From Variovorax paradoxus (lineage in GTDB: Bacteria > Pseudomonadota > Gammaproteobacteria > Burkholderiales > Burkholderiaceae_C): a stretch of 60,296 nt of DNA. A program made the translations under genes and the position numbers. Of this stretch, positions 41,298-49,961 are shown piece after piece (within the stretch, counting starts at the first letter, position 1; the number at the start of each line of letters is the position of its first letter). The stretch is from contig NZ_JXQQ01000001.1 of assembly GCF_000834655.1 (NCBI RefSeq), positions 1 through 60,296 on the forward strand. Reading direction: 5' to 3'. The notes under the pieces were generated by a model. The model was not told the DNA's origin, did no database searches, and saw only the letters and a program-made list of their open reading frames with translations.

Positions 41298-42131
41298 CTA
41301 GAGTTTTTCGGTTTCCCCGCTGCGTGGCTGCCATTTCATGAGGCGCTTCTCGATCAGGCCGACCATCCCGTCGAGCGCCAGCGCGAAGGCCGTGAGTACG
41401 ACGATACCGGCGAACACGGTGTTGACGTCGAACGTGCCCTCCGCCTGCAGGATGAGGTAGCCCACGCCGCGCGCCGAGCCCAGGTACTCGCCCACCACCG
41501 CGCCGACGAATGCCAGCCCCACCGAAGTGTGCAGGCTCGAGAACACCCAGCTCGTGGCGCTCGGCAGGTACACGGTGCGCAGCAGTTGCCGCTGGTTGGC
41601 GCCCAGCATCTTCGCATTGGCCAGCACCACCGGGCTCACCTCGCGCACGCCCTGGTAGACGTTGAAGAACACGATGAAGAACACCAGCGTGACCGCCAGC
41701 GCCACCTTGCTCCAGATACCGAGGCCGAACCACAGCGCGAAGATCGGCGCGAGGATCACGCGCGGCATCGAGTTGGCAGCCTTGATGTAGGGATCGAGGA
41801 TCAGGCTCGCGGTGGGCGCGAGCGCGAGCCACAGGCCGCAAGCGAGACCCATCACGGTGCCGATGCCGAAGGCCAGCACCGTCTCCAGCAGCGTGGTGCC
41901 CAGGTGCCGGTAGATGTCGGCGTTGCCTTTCAGTCCCTCGGGAAAGAGCAGGTTCGGCGGCACCTCGAACGGCAGGAACCAGCTCCAGATGCGCCCCGCC
42001 ACCTGGATCGGCTCGCCGACGAAGAAGGCGAACTGCTGGTTGCGCGATGCCACGTGCCAGCCCACCAGGATGAGCACCAGCAGCACGAGCTGCCAGAAGC
42101 GCGCGTTGCGTTCATTGAGGCGCGGGATCAT
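41298..42131 (-). CDS. ABC transporter permease, nitrate/sulfonate/taurine type
   Basis: A 277-residue SsuC/TauC-like permease with about six helices. The cytoplasmic EAA-like loop reads NAKMLGANQRQLLRTVYLPS, the contact site for the ATPase. It starts inside the stop of the ATPase gene (ATGA). The imported compound is unknown: the family covers sulfonates, nitrate, pyrimidines and aromatic acids. Confidence 0.92.
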   Translation of the reverse strand: MIPRLNERNARFWQLVLLVLILVGWHVASRNQQFAFFVGEPIQVAGRIWSWFLPFEVPPNLLFPEGLKGNADIYRHLGTTLLETVLAFGIGTVMGLACGLWLALAPTASLILDPYIKAANSMPRVILAPIFALWFGLGIWSKVALAVTLVFFIVFFNVYQGVREVSPVVLANAKMLGANQRQLLRTVYLPSATSWVFSSLHTSVGLAFVGAVVGEYLGSARGVGYLILQAEGTFDVNTVFAGIVVLTAFALALDGMVGLIEKRLMKWQPRSGETEKL

Positions 42132-42943
42132 GCGGCTTTCCTCAGTTGCTGCGCGTAGCCCTTGAGCACCTCGTCGCGCAGCACCTCCCAGATCTGCGTG
42201 TGCAGCTCGACGAAGCGCGGCTGCGTGCGCACCTCGGCCACGTCGCGCGGACGGGCCAGGTCAATGTCGAATTCGCCGATGGGGTGCGTCGCCGGCCCGG
42301 CCGACAGCACCACCACGCGGTCGCTCATCGCAATGGCTTCATCGAGGTCGTGCGTGATGAAGAGCACCGCCTTCTTCTTCGCGCTCCAGATGTCGAGCAC
42401 CTCGTTTTCCATCAGCTGCCGGGTCTGGATGTCGAGCGCGCTGAAGGGCTCGTCCATGAGGATGATGTCCGGGTCGAGCACCAGCGTCTGCGCCAATGCA
42501 ACCCGCTTGCGCATGCCGCCGGAGAGCTGGTGCGGGTAGCGGTCGCCGAATCCCGAGAGGCCCACGCGCGAGAGCCAGGCCTCGGCCTGCTCGCGCGCAT
42601 CCGCATCGGACACGCCGCGGTACTGCAGCCCCACCATCACGTTGGCGACGGCGCTGCGCCACGGCATCAGCGCCTCGGTCTGGAACATGTAGCCCGCGCG
42701 CGCGTTGACGCCCGAAAGCGTCTGGCCGAACACCTTGACCGTGCCCGACGATGGTTCGAGCAGCCCGGCGCCCACGTTCAGCAGCGTCGACTTGCCGCAT
42801 CCCGTGGGGCCGACCACGGAGACGAACTCCCCGGCCTTGATGCGCAGCGTGGTGTCGGCGACAGCGGTGTAGCGCTGGCCGGGGTCGTCCTTCGAGTGGA
42901 AGGTGCAGCTGATGGAGAGAAGTTCGAGTGCGTGATCGGACAT
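42128..42943 (-). CDS. ABC transporter ATP-binding protein, nitrate/sulfonate/taurine type
   Basis: A 271-residue SsuB/TauB-like ATPase: Walker A VVGPTGCGKSTLLN, Q-loop YMFQTEALMPW, signature LSGGMRKRVALAQTL, Walker B IILMDEPFSALD, and switch LFITHDLDEA. ATG 42943 gives the standard N-terminus; the longer open frame runs into the terminator upstream. It is coupled to the permease downstream and separated from the binding-protein gene by a hairpin. Confidence 0.93.
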   Translation of the reverse strand: MSDHALELLSISCTFHSKDDPGQRYTAVADTTLRIKAGEFVSVVGPTGCGKSTLLNVGAGLLEPSSGTVKVFGQTLSGVNARAGYMFQTEALMPWRSAVANVMVGLQYRGVSDADAREQAEAWLSRVGLSGFGDRYPHQLSGGMRKRVALAQTLVLDPDIILMDEPFSALDIQTRQLMENEVLDIWSAKKKAVLFITHDLDEAIAMSDRVVVLSAGPATHPIGEFDIDLARPRDVAEVRTQPRFVELHTQIWEVLRDEVLKGYAQQLRKAA

Positions 42944-42955
42944 GTCTGCAGGATT

Positions 42956-42978
42956 AAAAAACCCGGCCAAGGCCGGGT
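42956..42978 (-). terminator. Attenuator-type terminator after the binding-protein gene
   Basis: Stem ACCCGGCC / GGCCGGGT with a 2-nt AA (TT) loop, followed on the minus strand by T5-6. It lies between the binding-protein gene and the ATPase gene, so it should lower downstream transcription and leave the binding protein in excess. Confidence 0.75.
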
Positions 42979-42995
42979 CGCGGGGACGTTCGGAG

Positions 42996-44030
42996 TCAGG
43001 CTTTGAACCTGTCCTTCGCGCGCCTAGCAAAATCGTTGGTGTAGGTCCGGGCAAGGTCGATCTTGTCGGCCTTCACCGCGGCATCGAAACTCGCGATGGC
43101 CGTGAGCGCCGTCTTCGGGCCCTCGGCCGGCACGAGCCCGTCGGTGGCGATCGATTCGCGCACCTTGTCGAAGGATGCCAGGTACAGCGCGCGGTCGCCG
43201 AGCAGGTAGGTCTCGGGCACCGTCTTGATGATGTCGCCCGGCCCCGCCGTCTGCAGCCACTTCAAGCCATGCACGATCGCATTGGCCAGCGCCTGGCAGG
43301 TGTTGGGATTCTTCTGGATGAAATCGATCGGCGCGTAGAGGCAGGCCGCGGGCATCGGTCCGCCGAACACCTGCTGCGTGCCCTTGAGCGTGCGCGTGTC
43401 GCTGATGATCTTCACGTCGCCCTTCTGCTCGAGCATCGTCATCACCGGGTCGGTGTTGCTGATGGCGTCGATCTGGCCCGAGCGCAGCGCGGTGAGCGCG
43501 CCGGCCGCGACACCCACGCCGATGTAGCTCACCTCGCTCGCCTTGAGGCCGCCGCGCGAGAGCACGAGATTGGCCACCATGTTGGTCGACGAGCCCGGTG
43601 CCGAGACGCCGATCTTCTTCCCCTTCAAGTCCTGGATGCCGGTGTAGCCCGCCATGTTCTTGGTCGACACGCCCACCGCGATCTGCGGCGCGCGGCCTTG
43701 CAGCACGAAGGCCTGGAAGAACTGGTTCTTGGCCTGCAGGTTGATGGTGTGTTCGTAGGCGCCCGAGCAGACATCGGCCGAGCCGCCCACCACCGCCTGC
43801 AGCGCGCGCGCGCCGCCGGCGAAATCGGAGATCTCCACCTCGAGCCCTTCGGCCTTGAAGTAGCCCAGCTGCTCGGAGATCGTGAGAGGCAGGTAATAGA
43901 AAGCGGCCTTGCCGCCGACCGCGATGGAGATCTTCGTTTTCTCCAGCTTGGCTTGCGCAAAAACCCGCGGCAGCGCGATCGCGGCGGCGGCGACTGCGGA
44001 GGCGGAAATGAGGGTTCTGCGATGAAGCAT
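42996..44030 (-). CDS. ABC transporter substrate-binding protein, NitT/TauT family
   Basis: A 344-residue periplasmic binding protein with a signal sequence containing an RR pair (MLHRRTLISASAVAAAAIAL, cut near AQA). The body has the SsuA/NMT1-like order: ISIAVGGKAAFYYLPL, YFKAEGLEVEISDFAGG, LQAVVGGSADVCSGAYEHT and LKGKKIGVSAPGSSTNMVA. The ligand cannot be told. It is the first gene of the importer operon. Confidence 0.92.
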   Translation of the reverse strand: MLHRRTLISASAVAAAAIALPRVFAQAKLEKTKISIAVGGKAAFYYLPLTISEQLGYFKAEGLEVEISDFAGGARALQAVVGGSADVCSGAYEHTINLQAKNQFFQAFVLQGRAPQIAVGVSTKNMAGYTGIQDLKGKKIGVSAPGSSTNMVANLVLSRGGLKASEVSYIGVGVAAGALTALRSGQIDAISNTDPVMTMLEQKGDVKIISDTRTLKGTQQVFGGPMPAACLYAPIDFIQKNPNTCQALANAIVHGLKWLQTAGPGDIIKTVPETYLLGDRALYLASFDKVRESIATDGLVPAEGPKTALTAIASFDAAVKADKIDLARTYTNDFARRAKDRFKA

Positions 44031-44138
44031 GAAGCGGTCCTGCGGGCTCTTTGATTCTTGTGAAGTGAATCGAGCTTAGGGGTGCGCGCCCGTTGCCTGC
44101 ATCGGGGTCATCCCGTGCGGGTTTCCACGTAAGCACGA

Positions 44139-44157
44139 AGGCCTCCCCGAGAGGCCT
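44139..44157 (-). terminator. Possible terminator after the MAPEG gene
   Basis: AGGCCTC-CCCGA-GAGGCCT, a 7-bp perfect stem 33 nt after the MAPEG stop. It has no strong U-run, so its effect is uncertain. Confidence 0.4.
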
Positions 44158-44189
44158 CATCGCACCTCTGCCAAACGGCCTGCCGCAGC

Positions 44190-44582
44190 CTACTTCGCGA
44201 GGAAAAGAATCGCGATGTTGACCAGGAACGCGAGCGCCCAGACAGCGCTGCGCACACCGCCCAGACCCTTGATGTAGATCGCAAGGTAGATCGTGCGCAG
44301 CACGACATAGGCCACCGCCAGCATGTCCAGCCGCGCCTGATTGACGCCCAGCTGGTGCGCGATGATCACCGCGCCGATGAAGAACGGCAGTCCCTCGAAG
44401 GTGTTGGCCTGCGCGCTGTTGGCGCGTGCGCGCCAGCCGTTCTGCCTGGCGGCCCAATCGCGCGGATGCACGTTGTCGCGCGGACCGAAGTTGCCGGCCT
44501 TCGCGATCCATGCCGCAAGGTACGGCAGCCCGCAGGCGATGAACACGCACCAGTAGGCAACGGTGAGCAGTGAGAGGGTCAT
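44190..44582 (-). CDS. MAPEG family membrane protein
   Basis: A 130-residue four-helix membrane protein of the MAPEG family (membrane-associated proteins in eicosanoid and glutathione metabolism). Typical features are the loop QNGWRARANSAQANTFEGLP between helices 1 and 2, with the conserved Arg-Ala and Glu positions, and LAVAYVVLRTIYLAIYIKG. Bacterial members are often of unknown substrate. ATG 44582 is placed before the first helix. It follows recR by 28 nt and is likely its operon partner. Confidence 0.85.
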   Translation of the reverse strand: MTLSLLTVAYWCVFIACGLPYLAAWIAKAGNFGPRDNVHPRDWAARQNGWRARANSAQANTFEGLPFFIGAVIIAHQLGVNQARLDMLAVAYVVLRTIYLAIYIKGLGGVRSAVWALAFLVNIAILFLAK

Positions 44583-44610
44583 GTCGGTCGGCGTGGCGCT
44601 GTCGCCTGGG

Positions 44611-45201
44611 CTATCGGCGGTCGACCAGCGCGTGCGCGATGGTGCCGAGGTCGACGTACTCGAGCTCGCTGCCGGCCGGCACGCCCCGCGCAAGGCGCGT
44701 GACGGTGAGGCCGCGCTGCTTGAGCGCTTCGCCGATCACGTGCGCCGTGGCTTCGCCCTCGGCGGTGAAATTGGTGGCGAGGATGACTTCGCTTACCGTG
44801 CCGTCGAGCGCACGGTCGAACAACTTCTGCAGGCCGATGTCTTTCGGCCCGATCCCGTCGAGCGGACTGAGCTTGCCCATCAGCACGAAGTAGTAGCCGC
44901 GGAAGGCACCGGTGCGCTCCAGCGCGGCCTGGTCGGCGGGCGTCTCGACAACGCACAGCTTCGTGCCATCGCGGCGCGAGTCCATGCACACGCTGCAGAT
45001 CGGCGCTTCCGTGAAGGTGTTGCAGAGTTCGCAGTGCCGCACATTGCCCGCTGCCTGCTGCAATGCGCGCGACAGCAATTGGGCACCGTCGCGGTCGTGC
45101 TGCAGCAGGTGAAACGCCATGCGCGAGGCCGACTTCACGCCGACACCGGGCAGGCGGCGCAGCGCATCGACCAACGCGTCGAGCGAACTGGCGTCGGCCA
45201 T
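44611..45201 (-). CDS. recR: Recombination mediator protein RecR
   Basis: A 196-residue DNA-binding ring protein that loads RecA at gaps with RecFO. It has the N-terminal helix-hairpin-helix ([20 protein letters not shown]), a four-Cys zinc finger ([16 protein letters not shown]) and a Toprim domain ([35 protein letters not shown]). The start gives [19 protein letters not shown]. It is the third gene of dnaX-ybaB-recR. Confidence 0.96.
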   Translation of the reverse strand: MADASSLDALVDALRRLPGVGVKSASRMAFHLLQHDRDGAQLLSRALQQAAGNVRHCELCNTFTEAPICSVCMDSRRDGTKLCVVETPADQAALERTGAFRGYYFVLMGKLSPLDGIGPKDIGLQKLFDRALDGTVSEVILATNFTAEGEATAHVIGEALKQRGLTVTRLARGVPAGSELEYVDLGTIAHALVDRR

Positions 45202-45315
45202 GTCAACGTTTCCCTTCGCGCGAACACCCTGGAGCCGGCTTTGCCGGGCCAGCGGTGTTGCCCCCTGCAAGGGGGTTGGCGGCCACACGCAGTGGGCAAG
45301 CCTGGGGGTGAGTCA

Positions 45316-45648
45316 TTAAAACGGCAGCTTCATGCCCGGCGGGAGGCCCGGCATGCCTGCAGTGAGCTTGCCCATCTTCTGCTCGCTGGTTTCCTCGGCC
45401 TTGCGCACTGCGGCGTTGAAGGCGGCGGCCACGAGGTCTTCGAGCATGTCCTTGTCGTCGGCCAGGAGGCTCGGATCGATGGTGATGCGCTTGACGTCGT
45501 GCTTGCAGGTCATGACGACCTTCACGAGGCCGGCGCCCGATTCGCCTTCGACCTCGATGTGGGCCAGTTCTTCCTGCGCCTTCTTGAGGTTGTCCTGCAT
45601 TGCCTGCGCCTGCTTCATGAGGCCGGCCAGTTGTCCTTTGTTGAACAT
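45316..45648 (-). CDS. ybaB: YbaB/EbfC family nucleoid-associated protein
   Basis: A 110-residue dimeric DNA-binding protein of the 'tweezer' type. It begins [20 protein letters not shown] and continues through [20 protein letters not shown] to a Gly/Pro-Met tail ([12 protein letters not shown]), all canonical. It sits between dnaX and recR as in most proteobacteria, with 80 nt to dnaX and 114 nt to recR. Confidence 0.95.
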   Translation of the reverse strand: MFNKGQLAGLMKQAQAMQDNLKKAQEELAHIEVEGESGAGLVKVVMTCKHDVKRITIDPSLLADDKDMLEDLVAAAFNAAVRKAEETSEQKMGKLTAGMPGLPPGMKLPF

Positions 45649-45728
45649 CGTTGGTCCTGTATGTGTGGTGAAGAAAATGGATGAAGGATAAGAGAGAGAG
45701 ACGCGGCGACGTTGCCCGGTTCAGTCGC

Positions 45729-47594
45729 TCAGGCCGGCCGCAGCGTTCCGGGGACGATCTTCGCATCGAAGTCGCGCATCAGCATCTGCACCTCGGGGTC
45801 GCTGTGGATGGCCTCCTCGGCCACGCGCTGGCGCTCCTCGGCGGCGTGGCGGTTGCGACGCGCGGGGCTGTCGACCACGCCGCCGATCTCGATCGCGAGC
45901 TTAATGTCGTGGCCGAGCGCGTTGAGCGCCGCGGTGAGCTTCTCGCGGCTGGAAGGCTGGTTGAGTGTTTCCCGCTCGATGCGCAGGATCCACTGGTCGG
46001 TGTCACGCCCCACCAGTTGCGATTGCAAGGCGAGTTCGCGCGAGAGCGCCGTGATGCTTTCGGCCGCGACCAACTGGGTGACCGTGGCGTACCAGAAGTC
46101 GCCGTCCTCGCTGGGGGGGATCGGCGCGGCAGGCCCGCGCTGCTCGTCGGTGCGCGGCGCATCGCGCTGGCCGGGCGGCGGCTGCACGCGGATCGGCATG
46201 CCGACGACCTTGGCAGGCGCATCCGTCGGCGGGGGCCTTGGGTCCGATTGCCGCATGGGTTCGTCGACCACTGCCAGGCGATGACCCGCGGGGGCCGATG
46301 CCGGTGCATTCGACGCTGCGGCGGGAGCCTGCACTGGCGGCGTGGGCGCCGTCGGAGGCGGGGTCTCGGCCGGGGGCCTGGCCATGGGCGCAGGAGCAGC
46401 GACAGGAGCCGGAGCCCTCGCCGAAGCACCCTGGGCTTCATTCAGAGTTTTTTTTTCCGGGGTAGCCGTCGAAGCGGCCGCGTGGGAAGGCTTGAAGGCC
46501 AGCAGCCGCAGCAGCACCATGGTCAGCGCGGCGTACTCGTCGGGTGCCAGGCCCAGTTCGCCCCGGCCATGCAGGCAGAGGCTGTAGAGCAACTGCGTTT
46601 CGTCGGCCGGCATCAGCGATGCGAGACGCGCGGTGTCGGCGGCGTCCGGATCGGTGGCCGAATCGGCGGACTCGGCCCGCGAAGGCACCGCCTGCAGCAC
46701 GGCCATGCCCTGCAGCACCGACGTCATCTCCTCGAGCGTTGACGCGGCGGACATGCCGTCGCGGCGCAAGGCCTCGGAGGTGTCGACCACGGTCTTGCCG
46801 TCGCCCTGCGCGAGCGCCTCGATCAGCTTGAACACATGGCCGCGGTCCACGCTGCCGAGCATCTGCCGCACGCCGGTCTCGACCAGTTCGCCGTTGCCGA
46901 AGGCGATGGCCTGGTCGGTGAGCGAGAGCGCATCGCGCATCGAGCCCCGCGCCGCGCGCGCCAGGAGGCGCAACGCCTGCGGCTCGGCCGGCACCTGCTC
47001 GGTCTGCAGCACGCCCGTCAGGTGTTCGAGGATCGTCTCGGGCGCCATCGGGCGCAGGTTGAACTGCAGGCAGCGCGAGAGCACCGTGACCGGCACCTTC
47101 TGCGGGTCGGTGGTCGCGAGCACGAACTTGAGATATTCGGGCGGCTCCTCGAGCGTCTTCAACATCGCGTTGAACGCGGTGTTCGTGAGCATGTGCACTT
47201 CGTCGATCATGAAGACCTTGAAGCGCCCCTGCACCGGCTTGTAGACGGCTTGCTCGAGCAGCGACTGCACTTCGTCGACGCCGCGGTTGGAGGCTGCGTC
47301 GAGCTCGGTGTAGTCCACGAAGCGGCCCGAATCGATGTCGCGGCACGCCTGGCAAACGCCGCACGGCGCGGCGGTGATGCCCCCCTGCCCGTCCGGCCCC
47401 TGGCAGTTGAGCGACTTGGCCAGGATGCGCGAGACGGTGGTCTTGCCCACGCCCCGCGTACCGGTGAAAAGATAGGCGTGATGGAGGCGCTGGGTGGTCA
47501 GTGCGTTCTCGAGCGCCTGCACCACATGCCCCTGACCGACCATCTCACCGAAGGTTTTCGGACGGAACTTGCGAGCGAGCACGAGATAAGACAT
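45729..47594 (-). CDS. dnaX: DNA polymerase III subunits tau and (by slippage) gamma
   Basis: The clamp-loader ATPase that organises the replisome; tau has 621 residues. The AAA+ core shows Walker A TGTRGVGKTTVSRILAK, a zinc site (CGVCQACRDIDSG), Walker B VFMIDEVHML and the sensor region FVLATTDPQKVPVTVLSRC. After residue 380 comes an A9 run; slipping back one base reads KKNSE-stop and gives a 385-residue gamma form. Tau continues with a Pro/Ala-rich linker (about 390-500) and a C-terminal polymerase-binding domain (DGDFWYATVTQLVAAESITA). ATG 47594 gives MSYLVLARKFRPKTF. Confidence 0.96.
   Translation of the reverse strand: MSYLVLARKFRPKTFGEMVGQGHVVQALENALTTQRLHHAYLFTGTRGVGKTTVSRILAKSLNCQGPDGQGGITAAPCGVCQACRDIDSGRFVDYTELDAASNRGVDEVQSLLEQAVYKPVQGRFKVFMIDEVHMLTNTAFNAMLKTLEEPPEYLKFVLATTDPQKVPVTVLSRCLQFNLRPMAPETILEHLTGVLQTEQVPAEPQALRLLARAARGSMRDALSLTDQAIAFGNGELVETGVRQMLGSVDRGHVFKLIEALAQGDGKTVVDTSEALRRDGMSAASTLEEMTSVLQGMAVLQAVPSRAESADSATDPDAADTARLASLMPADETQLLYSLCLHGRGELGLAPDEYAALTMVLLRLLAFKPSHAAASTATPEKKTLNEAQGASARAPAPVAAPAPMARPPAETPPPTAPTPPVQAPAAASNAPASAPAGHRLAVVDEPMRQSDPRPPPTDAPAKVVGMPIRVQPPPGQRDAPRTDEQRGPAAPIPPSEDGDFWYATVTQLVAAESITALSRELALQSQLVGRDTDQWILRIERETLNQPSSREKLTAALNALGHDIKLAIEIGGVVDSPARRNRHAAEERQRVAEEAIHSDPEVQMLMRDFDAKIVPGTLRPA
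46448..46456 (-). other. dnaX A9 slippage site (programmed frameshift)
   Basis: Nine A residues on the coding strand cover codons Glu380-Lys-Lys. In the -1 frame the next codons are Asn, Ser, Glu and TGA (stop at 46440-46438). The A9 length matches known slippery runs in dnaX of other bacteria, and the stop falls right after the third domain. Confidence 0.75.
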
Positions 47595-47735
47595 TGCGGG
47601 CATTCTAAAAGGCGCAGCCGCACGATCCGGGCTCGCAAGGCAATCAAAAAAAGCGGGATTTTTCATGGGACGCCGGTGAACCCCGTTTCGCCAGCAGAAG
47701 GAGAAGCGGCACAAAGTGCGCGCATCCTGGGGGGT

Positions 47736-47741
47736 TACAAT
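47736..47741 (+). promoter_or_regulatory. -10 box of the ffs promoter
   Basis: TACAAT lies 7 bp before the predicted RNA 5' end at about 47748, in the spacer between dnaX and ffs. No convincing -35 hexamer is seen upstream. Confidence 0.55.
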
Positions 47742-47748
47742 GCAAGCT

Positions 47749-47843
47749 GACGGGCCTCCCTGCATGGTGAAGTGGCCAACCGGGTCAGGTGGGGAACCAA
47801 GCAGCCCTAACTGCGTAGTCAGTGCCAGGGGTAAGGCTCGTCA
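47749..47843 (+). ncRNA. ffs: Signal recognition particle 4.5S RNA
   Basis: The central conserved hairpin is present: GTCAGGT, then the GGAA-type tetraloop region GGGGAACCAAGCAGCCC, the part bound by Ffh. Outer strands pair: GACGGGCC...CCCTG at the start against CCAGGGGTAAGGCTCGTC at the end, forming a single long rod. The location upstream of dnaX on the opposite strand is common in betaproteobacteria. Ends are placed from the terminal pairing and are good to a few bases. The RNA directs membrane proteins to the translocon. The integrated element begins at its 3' side. Confidence 0.9.
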
Positions 47844-47909
47844 ACCTAACATCAAAAAGCCGTGAGTTTTCAAGAACTTACGCGCTGACAAGGGGTTACG
47901 AGCCCCGGT

Positions 47910-47933
47910 CTGTAGAACCTAACTGTAGAACCT
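47910..47933 (+). repeat. Two 11-bp direct repeats ahead of the integrase
   Basis: CTGTAGAACCT occurs at 47910-47920 and 47923-47933, a 13-bp period. AACCTAAC also occurs at 47843-47850 and 47916-47923. These may be arm-type binding sites for the recombinase or its excision factor. Confidence 0.55.
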
Positions 47934-47960
47934 CGCACAGCCATGACCTTGGAGAAAGAC

Positions 47961-49655
47961 ATGGCAGGCACCCTCACGGGTTTGAATTTGCGAGGCACGC
48001 GGTGGTACATCAATATCGTCGTTCCGCCCGACCTCCGCGAGGTCTACGGCAAACGCGCGATGAACCTCGCACTGGACACAAGCGACCGCCGAGAGGCCAC
48101 CGCTCGGGGCACCATGAAACGTGCCGAATGGCTTGCTGAATTCGCCGCGAAGCGCCGCGAGTTGAAACCGCAGCCGCTATCGGTCATCACGCGAGAACTA
48201 GCTCAAGAGTTGGCCCTGAGGGTTCGTGCGCGGGTGCTGCGCCAGGATGACGCCCTGCGCGAGGACGCATCGATACTCGCCCCGTTTGCACACGCCGCGA
48301 AAGTTGTTGAACATCGCGGAAGTTCGGCGCTGCGCATCGGCGAATCAACTCCCCATGTAGCCCCATTCCGCGACATGTCAGCCGGAGCAGGCCTCAGCGA
48401 TGACGACGCGGAAACGCTTGCAGGGTTGAACGCCTTACTAGATGCCCGCGCAGGCGCCGATCTGGCAAAACGCAGGCGTGCCGCCGTGCTTCCGTTGGTG
48501 CGTTTCGAGGCCCTCAAGCTGGGGATAGCCTTCGACCCCCACGGGGAAGGCGCACAGGAGGCTCTAGGGGCGTGTCTGCTGGCCTACCGTAAGGCGCGGC
48601 AGGAAGCTGCCCTCAGGGACGCTGGAGAGGCGATTGAGACGCCCGTCGTCCCTCCCTCCTCCGATGCACTCAAAGCGGCCGCAAAACCACTGGCCCGCAC
48701 CTTGCGAGATGTTTACGACCGCTGGACGAAATCAGGCGACAAGCCTCGCTCTGCTGATTCCATCGCGGTCTACGACCGAGCCCTGAGGCAGTTCGAAGGG
48801 CAACACAAGGGCCTCGCCCTAACCGACATCACGCGGGAGATTGGCAACACGTATCGGACGTGGCTATGGGAGAACTGCAACACGACAAAGACCGCACGCG
48901 ACCGACTCACGAACATCAAATCCCTGCTGAAGTTCGCTGCCGAAACCTTGGAATGGTTGCCTAAGCAACCGTGGGTCGGCCTTGACATCAAAACCACGAC
49001 GACGAACAAGCGTAGGCCGTGGAAGGATGACGAACTCGCGACGCTGTTCTCCTCTCCGCTGCACACAGCCTATGCCCTCCCCGATGCCCGCTACGGTGGC
49101 CGTGAAGCAGCCTATTGGATTCCGCTGTTGGGCCTGTTCACGGGGACTCGCCTGGGAGAACTCTGCCAGCTACGCACTGATGACGTTCAGAAGGTCGATG
49201 CGGTGAACGTCCTGGTGCTGACCAACGAAGGCGAAGGTCAGAGCATCAAGAGCGCCGCAGGCCACCGCAGCGTGCCAATTCACAGCGAACTTATTCGGCT
49301 CGGTTTTCTAAAGTACGTGGAGACTGTGAAGGTGTCCCTCAGCGATTCCCTGTGGCCCGCTCTGCCGTTACGCAAGGGCAAGCCGAGCGACTACTTCGGA
49401 AGGTGGTTCAAAGATCACCGAAATGCCCTGGGCCTCACTGATACAAGACCAGACTTTCATTGCTTCCGCCACACGGTGCGCCCACTGATGCGCCGCGCGG
49501 GCCATAGCGATGGCACGATGGACAAAGTGACCGGACACAAGACTGTGGGTAGCGTCGGCACAGTGGTTTATGACCATCACACGCTCGGCGAGATTCACGA
49601 GGCCGTGGAGGCGATCCGGTACCCGGGCCTTACGCTACCTGTTGTGGCGCCGTGA
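47961..49655 (+). CDS. Tyrosine-type recombinase/integrase
   Basis: A 564-residue phage-type integrase. The N-terminal part (LRGTRWYINIVVPPDLREVY) is the DUF6538-like domain found in large integrases. A SAM-like core-binding region at about 230-330 precedes the catalytic domain. Catalytic residues are Arg in LFTGTRLGELCQLRTDDV, His-x-x-Arg in HCFRHTVRPLMRRAGHSD and the nucleophile Tyr in TVVYDHHTLGEIHEAVE. The second ATG (47961) follows GGAGAAAG by 6 nt and is preferred to ATG 47943. It is placed just after ffs and is inferred to have driven insertion there. Confidence 0.9.
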   Translation: MAGTLTGLNLRGTRWYINIVVPPDLREVYGKRAMNLALDTSDRREATARGTMKRAEWLAEFAAKRRELKPQPLSVITRELAQELALRVRARVLRQDDALREDASILAPFAHAAKVVEHRGSSALRIGESTPHVAPFRDMSAGAGLSDDDAETLAGLNALLDARAGADLAKRRRAAVLPLVRFEALKLGIAFDPHGEGAQEALGACLLAYRKARQEAALRDAGEAIETPVVPPSSDALKAAAKPLARTLRDVYDRWTKSGDKPRSADSIAVYDRALRQFEGQHKGLALTDITREIGNTYRTWLWENCNTTKTARDRLTNIKSLLKFAAETLEWLPKQPWVGLDIKTTTTNKRRPWKDDELATLFSSPLHTAYALPDARYGGREAAYWIPLLGLFTGTRLGELCQLRTDDVQKVDAVNVLVLTNEGEGQSIKSAAGHRSVPIHSELIRLGFLKYVETVKVSLSDSLWPALPLRKGKPSDYFGRWFKDHRNALGLTDTRPDFHCFRHTVRPLMRRAGHSDGTMDKVTGHKTVGSVGTVVYDHHTLGEIHEAVEAIRYPGLTLPVVAP

Positions 49656-49713
49656 GGTCCCCGCACCCCGCCGCAACTTGTCGCTCATTCCGCCGGGGCT
49701 GACACCGGAAGGG

Positions 49714-49959
49714 ATGCCGAACGCGAGCAGAATGCCGCTCATGAAGTCCTCCGCCTCTATGGTGCTAATCGTGATACTGATACTCCTCCTCACGTGGTTC
49801 GGCTTCGCGCTGGTCCGAGTCGAGAACGAGCGGTATGCGCTTCAGGTTGGCCTATGCACCTTGAAGCCCTCCGATCCGCTGGCGCTGTTCGATTGTCTCA
49901 AGAAGACTGAGACCCGAACCGGATGGTGGTGGCACATCTTTTACGCGCTGAAGGGATAG
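49714..49959 (+). CDS. Small single-pass membrane protein
   Basis: About 81 residues with one strong membrane helix (MVLIVILILLLTWFGFALV, about residues 15-33) and a polar C-terminus with two Cys (VGLCTLKPSDPLALFDCLKK). The start is uncertain among ATGs at 49714, 49732 and 49741. It ends 2 nt before the Abi_C gene and so is read with it; it could be a membrane partner. Unknown family. Confidence 0.55.
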   Translation: MPNASRMPLMKSSASMVLIVILILLLTWFGFALVRVENERYALQVGLCTLKPSDPLALFDCLKKTETRTGWWWHIFYALKG

Positions 49960-49961
49960 CC

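Noticed and set aside
47910..47933. Possible CRISPR-like short repeats
   Set aside because: Only two copies with a 2-nt gap, no spacer-sized intervals and no cas genes. No CRISPR array was seen anywhere in the window.
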